A stretch of 64,000 nt of DNA from Lepidurus packardi (lineage: Eukaryota > Arthropoda > Branchiopoda > Notostraca > Triopsidae). A program made the position numbers and the translations under genes. Positions 59,125-64,000 of this stretch are shown piece after piece. Location of the stretch: NCBI GenBank assembly GCA_023053545.1, contig JAKZAN010000007.1, positions 3,472,001-3,536,000 on the forward strand. Direction: 5' to 3'. How positions within the stretch are numbered: position 1 is the stretch's first letter; each line of letters begins with the position of its first letter. Under the pieces are notes generated by a model. The model saw only the letters and a list, made by a program, of their open reading frames with translations, did no database searches and was not told where the DNA came from.

Positions 59125-60191
59125 GCAGAAAACATTCACCCCTCTTCTACCCCATTAACAAATAACTTTCTTTTCTTTTATAGCAATGAGTAGGAAGGCG
59201 GAATTCGGATGCGAGCGCCAAACTATAGCAATAAAATAAGATCCGCGGTTTATTTTAGCTCTCAAGTGGCCAAGGCACGTGGCGCTATGCATGTTCCATA
59301 TGGGAAAGTACTTGAGTTCTTCCCCTTTGGCGTCTGGGCGCATGTAATTTGATCGGTTTCCGACCCTCAAATTAAAAAAAAATGTAGGAAAAAAGATAAA
59401 ATGGAAGGAAAAACCACACGTCAAATTGGAAGCTGGAGCTTCGTTTGTACCTGAAAGGAGGGTTCTGTTTTGTTTCCGTTAATGTCGTTGGATTCCCACT
59501 TGCCCAGGTTTCCTTCTTTAATATCTTAAGGGAAATGTTCGTTGACTTTGCTGCTATCACTCGACGTCGTTTCCAGCCCCTGTCTAGCTCACAACTGGCC
59601 ACTTGGGCGACGATGCAAAGCCAAGTTTACCAACGTGATAATTCTAAAGCCTTGTGACGTCACATAGGTTTCCAAATTACAAATGCACGTACATAAACAG
59701 CTGTCCTACTACAGGGTACACACCTGGAATCGAACAAAAGCCCCAAGGACAATCTTAATAATCCAGACATTATTTCTTTTCACAAGATATACAAGCGTTT
59801 TACCATTTGGCTGCCATTGATCGGATGACACGCAAGCGCTGACTCCTGGATCAATAAACGTGTACCTTAGGAAGACAATATCCTCCTATTCCGCTCTTCC
59901 TTGCGTGTCTAAGATGATCAGAAAAACCTTAAGAAAGAGTCACTATTACAGAAAAAGTTAAAAAAAAAAAAATTGCCGAGTAAGTTATAAGGCTTTTTAC
60001 AATTACGTGCAAATCCCCGAAGACGTAGAAAAGTTTAGGAAACACCTAGCGGAAATTCAGAGAAAAGTTGCAAATACAAATAGATCTCCCAACAGAATTA
60101 CTAGGAAAAGCCTTGAACTACTCGGGAATAGGAAAAAAGTACGAAAATTGTTGGCAGAAGTGAATTTTGTTTAAGCAGGAATGTACATTAG

Positions 60192-60197
60192 TTTATT
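60192..60197 (-). terminator. Likely polyadenylation signal of the Cys-loop channel gene
   Basis: AATAAA on the minus strand about 100 nt after the stop codon. Confidence 0.5.
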
Positions 60198-60295
60198 CAT
60201 TCAAACGCGAGATAAAAAGGAAAGAGCCAAAAGGAAACAGCCATAAAGTGGCTGAAAGGAAGTGGACGAAACAATAGGAAAAAAATTATGCAAAG

Positions 60296-62853
60296 TCATG
60301 GCAAAGTGTTGGTAAGAGTCAAAGGCCAATAAAAAATGTTAAAAATTGCGAAACAGATTGGGTAGAAGATACGAGCGACTCGGTCGACGTCGCGGGGTAA
60401 AATTCGATCATCTTGCCATGGTAACGGAAAAGGGAAGGTACTGCCAAGAGGCTGATCCATAGGCGCAATGCGGTCTCCGCGCAAAAAAACAGACAATTTG
60501 TGACGCACAGTTAAGCAGTGTTTACGTTGAGGCGAGATTTTGGTCGACATTTTGCTGTCTGGAATGTCCAAGTTGGCTCCTAATTTATCGGACCTTGTCG
60601 CGTTCTTGTAAAAAGCGTATAATAGTTTATAGGCAGGTAATAAATGGCGGGAAAAATGGGAATGCATACCGTTATGGCTAAATGGGGCGGGTAATGATTA
60701 GCAGCTTCGTTTTTGTTCCAATTGTCGAGGTATTTAATGAAGACGAACTCCGTGATGGCCAGGAACTGGAATACCAAACATCCGGCGATCCACAGATCAA
60801 TTGACTGGTTGGAAAAAATAACAAATAAAGTTGAAACTTTTTATCTTTAATTTTAATCAGGAGCAAAACAACTTTTGTGTTTGGGGAAACTTAACGGCAC
60901 TTATAAAATATACAAAATTACACAAAATCTATATAAAACTTAAACAAAAAACAATCCTACACATTCTTTAAAAACATTTCTGAAAAATTGTCCCCTGTTA
61001 AAATTTTTCCGCGTAACTCAAGTTTCAAGAACAGCTGGCAATAGCTTGTTAGCGTAAAAAGCTCCCAACTTTTTACTGTCGAAAGCACAGTATAAAGCTA
61101 TGTGTAGTCTGGTATATGTGTTTAACAGTGGGTATGTGTATAACATGCAGGTGGGAACGGTATAAAGGAATGTGTATAACAGTATAAACCTTCAAACTGT
61201 GGTCGAAAGTGTCTATCAAGCAATGTCTCCAATAATTCCAACTATAGGTGACTATAATTAATTAATTATATTATATATTAATTAATTAGTTATAAGTGAC
61301 TTGTCTTCCAACTATAATAACATCTGTGACGATTGGCTTGATTTTGCCTTTAAATCAAATGAAAAAAAAGTATCCAAAACCAACCTACCTTCACGTAGGC
61401 GACTTTGGGTGCTTCTGAACGCACCGTGGACATGGTCACAAGAGTCAACATCGACGTAATCAACAAGGTGATTCTGCCGGAAATGACGTCCAAGTCCACC
61501 CAAAATGAAAACCAAGATAACAACACTACCAACAAGCTCGGCAAAAAAGTTTGCATCACATGGTGTCCCAATTGTCGTTCAAAGCGAAAATAAGTCACCA
61601 ATCTTGAAAAGTTCCCTTTGGCCACGAGAAAGAAAACCATTTGAAAAACAAAACACAGAGAAAAGATTAATAAAGAAATAAGCCCAAATATTTTGCCCCA
61701 AATTCCAAAAAACAAATCACCTCCAGTTGGTCTCCGGTGAAAGAAACTCGTCTTGTCCAATGGTTGACGAAGAACGTACTGCATTAAACGCAAATCTGGA
61801 TTCACCGTAATGGTATCCTCCTGACTTTCCCACTGCAAGTGCACCCGTTTGTTATTGTACAAAACTTCCCAGCACCAAATATTAAGGGAAAAGGGTTAAG
61901 ATTAACTTGAATAATAAAACCATTCAATATAATTACAACTTTCGAGGTTCATGGGACAGTGCTGCACGTCAAAAGGGAAATCCCGGAAATGCATTTGACA
62001 GGCCAGGATGGCGTGCAATCGGATGATATATTGCACGCGGCCATTGCTGTGCAATGTTAAACTGGAGCTTTTCTCGTTGAAATCATTTATTTCTATTAGG
62101 AAGAATTTTAGAAACAGCATATTTTTTTTTTGTTTTCTTAGAATGTTAACTGTGTATCACAACCTGAGATTTTCGCATTCGTAATGTACGGATCTGGGTT
62201 CCAGAAATTATCCAATGCGACGGCGGGTAAAAGAACCGAATCTGAGCCTTTTTCTAAGAACATTTTGTTCACGCGAATACGCGAATCGCGCCACGTGAGG
62301 CGCAAAGTCATGTCGACCCTACGAAGAATTGAAAGTAGAAATTATGTATGTTTTATTTTGGTGTTAATACGATCTTCTTATGTTTCGTTATAATTAGTTT
62401 TTAAGCACCTAAAATCCATGTTTTCAGATTTCACAGAATTAACGTCGATGACATAAAGGCTTACATTGACCATCACTGGTTCTTTTCCATTGTCAGGTCT
62501 CACATCTTTGAATCCATTAAAAAAAACACGTACGGAAACATACAAAAAATCATTAATTATATGTTGTAACGAATTTAAACTTAACTGCAATAAAAAATAT
62601 GTTAACATTACGTAAGGCTTTTTCCTTTTTACCTTTTACGTAATCTGGCGGTAAGAGCATGGCAGCAAAGGCAGGAGAAATGGAGCGCGAACTACTTTTA
62701 TGGCTGTGTTCTCCACAAGCTTCGTAACTAATTGCGAAAAAAAATCAAATCAATATGTAAAGGTTGCCCACCAAACGGTATTTATTTTATTTATTAAAAA
62801 CACCTCAAAAGTCCAAGGAAGAACCAATGACAACTCAAGAAAAATAAGCACAT
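60296..62853 (-). CDS. Cys-loop ligand-gated ion channel subunit (arthropod anion-channel type)
   Basis: Nine exons join in frame to 454 residues: 62804-62853, 62633-62727, 62409-62505, 62164-62318, 61940-62092, 61721-61864, 61389-61615, 60670-60804, 60296-60604. Exon 1 gives a signal peptide (MCLFFLSCHWFFLGLL). The extracellular domain shows the RPDNG and YVIDVNSV strands, TLRLTWRDSRI, NFWNPDPYI, and the Cys-loop C164-C178 with FRDFPFDVQH between. M1 is about 250-270 (FLPSLLVVLLSWFSFWV), M2 about 278-298 (ISGRITLLITSMLTLVTMS), M3 309-330 and M4 430-450. The second cysteine pair of GluCl/HisCl/glycine receptors is absent. The usual PAR triplet before M2 is replaced by SGR, so ligand and charge selectivity cannot be stated. 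It is probably an orphan or pHCl-like chloride channel subunit. The D/E exon junction is the least certain. Confidence 0.88.
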
Positions 62854-64000
62854 TTTAAGGCCTGTATTTTTAGCGTCACACTAAAGCTATATCTGGGGAA
62901 TTGGTGACAACTAATTTGCAACAACTTGCGAACTTTAGCAATAGACTTGTGCAATGTAAGGGTTTCCCAGGGTTACTGTTATTGACCTGTTTGGTACACG
63001 GTGTCCACCACTATAATGTCCTTTACGTCAGACCAGGTACGCGAAACGCGCATGAAAGGAGTAATGTTTCGAAACGAAAAAGAAAGAAATGTTATAGAAA
63101 AGACCAGATGAAGCGTTCTGGCTTAAGAACTCCTATGTCAATTATTCATACTAACCGAGTAATTGATTATTTAGCGTAATAAGCTCCGTCCCTTTGCTCC
63201 ACGTTCAAATTTCGCTATCATTATAACATCGAGGGATGTCCGAAGAGCTAGCGCCTTTTACTTATGAGTACATCCAAAATCGATCCTTCTATTCGTAGGC
63301 ATGACATCATTACCTTTCTTTTGAATACACAAACAAGTCTGTAGATGCTTTGTATACGACTTCTCCAACCGACTTCCGTAAACCTTCAAAATTCAGGCTG
63401 AAACGAACGCTTCAAAGCGTAAGTCAAGCAAGTTTGTCTAGTCTTATAAGTTTAATTCGAAGGTCCAAAAGGAACACGACTATATATCCCATTGAGTTCC
63501 TGATCTGAAAGAACTTCAAATAGCTGTTGTCTCGATCGCTCAAAGTGACTCTAATCTGTAAAGCAGCTGAGCATATTTCGAGATCATTATCGTTGTTAAT
63601 GCTGAATTAATCTGATCTGAAATTATCGAGAAAACATGACCTAAGGATTCTGATGGTATTCATTAGTTAAAATACATTGGATGCCTTTAACTTTGGTTCT
63701 AAAAACCCTTGTTATAGGATGACTTGAACGCCTAAATTACAGTTATATCGAAACTAAGAATTAACCGAAAACGGATTAAGGCTCCTGTTTAGCTTGCCAT
63801 TCTATGGTTTGAGTATATACGAGGTACCACGGGAGACGAAGAAGCAATTTTACCTAAAAAGTACAAGAAATATTTAGAAAACTTCCTCTCAGAAATATAG
63901 GCAATATCAGTACGCAGAACAAGACAATTGTACTTTTTGTCAATTTTGCCTTCAGTAATTCGAAAATGCAAATTATTTTTTCCCCTACGTGATAAGAGCG
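62854..64000. other. Upstream region of the channel gene, no gene seen
   Basis: AT-rich sequence to the window edge. It should contain the promoter and 5' UTR of the channel gene near 62854. The plus-strand frame at 62901-63179 and the minus-strand frame at 63789-63971 have no family features. Confidence 0.55.

Larger units (their letters stand above)
57713..60295. other. Intergenic stretch between TRIM2/3 and the Cys-loop channel
   Basis: It should contain the TRIM2/3 promoter and 5' UTR next to 57712. No coding region is supported. It holds a long imperfect inverted repeat at 58127-58261, an A27 run at 59089-59115 and the 3' UTR of the channel gene. The frames at 58469-58828 and 59155-59657 show no family features. 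Confidence 0.55.

Overview
The window is nuclear DNA of an invertebrate animal, almost certainly an arthropod and probably a crustacean. Genes are split by mostly short GT-AG introns. There is a member of the arthropod beaten-path immunoglobulin family, arthropod-like versions of lin-9, TRIM2/3 and a Cys-loop channel, and a glycoprotein resembling those of arthropod chuviruses. No bacterial features are present. The species cannot be named from the sequence. All exon structures are hand-built from splice sites, reading frame and family resemblance.

Positions 1-13.4 kb are a dense nest of mobile elements. In order they are: a spliced hAT transposase cut by the window edge; a second, 5'-truncated hAT transposase; an LTR-type element that keeps its 5' LTR end, primer-binding site and an env-like chuvirus-type glycoprotein ORF but no gag-pol; an oppositely oriented OTU-protease/zinc-finger ORF with its own TATA box; and a Gypsy element on the minus strand whose pol has collapsed in frame into gag-RNaseH-integrase. 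The 5' LTR of the Gypsy element is split by a 2.8 kb hAT element with perfect 8-bp target duplications.

From 14.3 kb the sequence is ordinary host genome. Thymidylate synthase (14.36-15.55 kb, +, 4 exons) is followed by about 10.7 kb in which I find no gene. A beaten-path-like secreted Ig protein follows (26.2-31.0 kb, -, 5 exons found). Then comes about 16 kb of AT-rich DNA without a convincing gene. It holds a 158-bp TA-flanked MITE, a degenerate ~310-bp tandem repeat and a striking local cluster of the word GCAGAAAT.

The right third is gene-dense. It holds lin-9 (46.9-51.5 kb, -, 10 exons), TRIM2/3 (51.9-57.7 kb, -, 11 exons) and a Cys-loop anion-channel-type receptor subunit (60.3-62.9 kb, -, 9 exons). 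A secreted proline/tyrosine-rich protein (56.1-57.5 kb, +) sits inside the first coding intron of TRIM2/3 on the opposite strand. The host genes do not form an obvious pathway. They cover nucleotide synthesis, MuvB/DREAM transcription control, ubiquitin ligation and post-transcriptional control, axon guidance, ligand-gated conductance and extracellular matrix.
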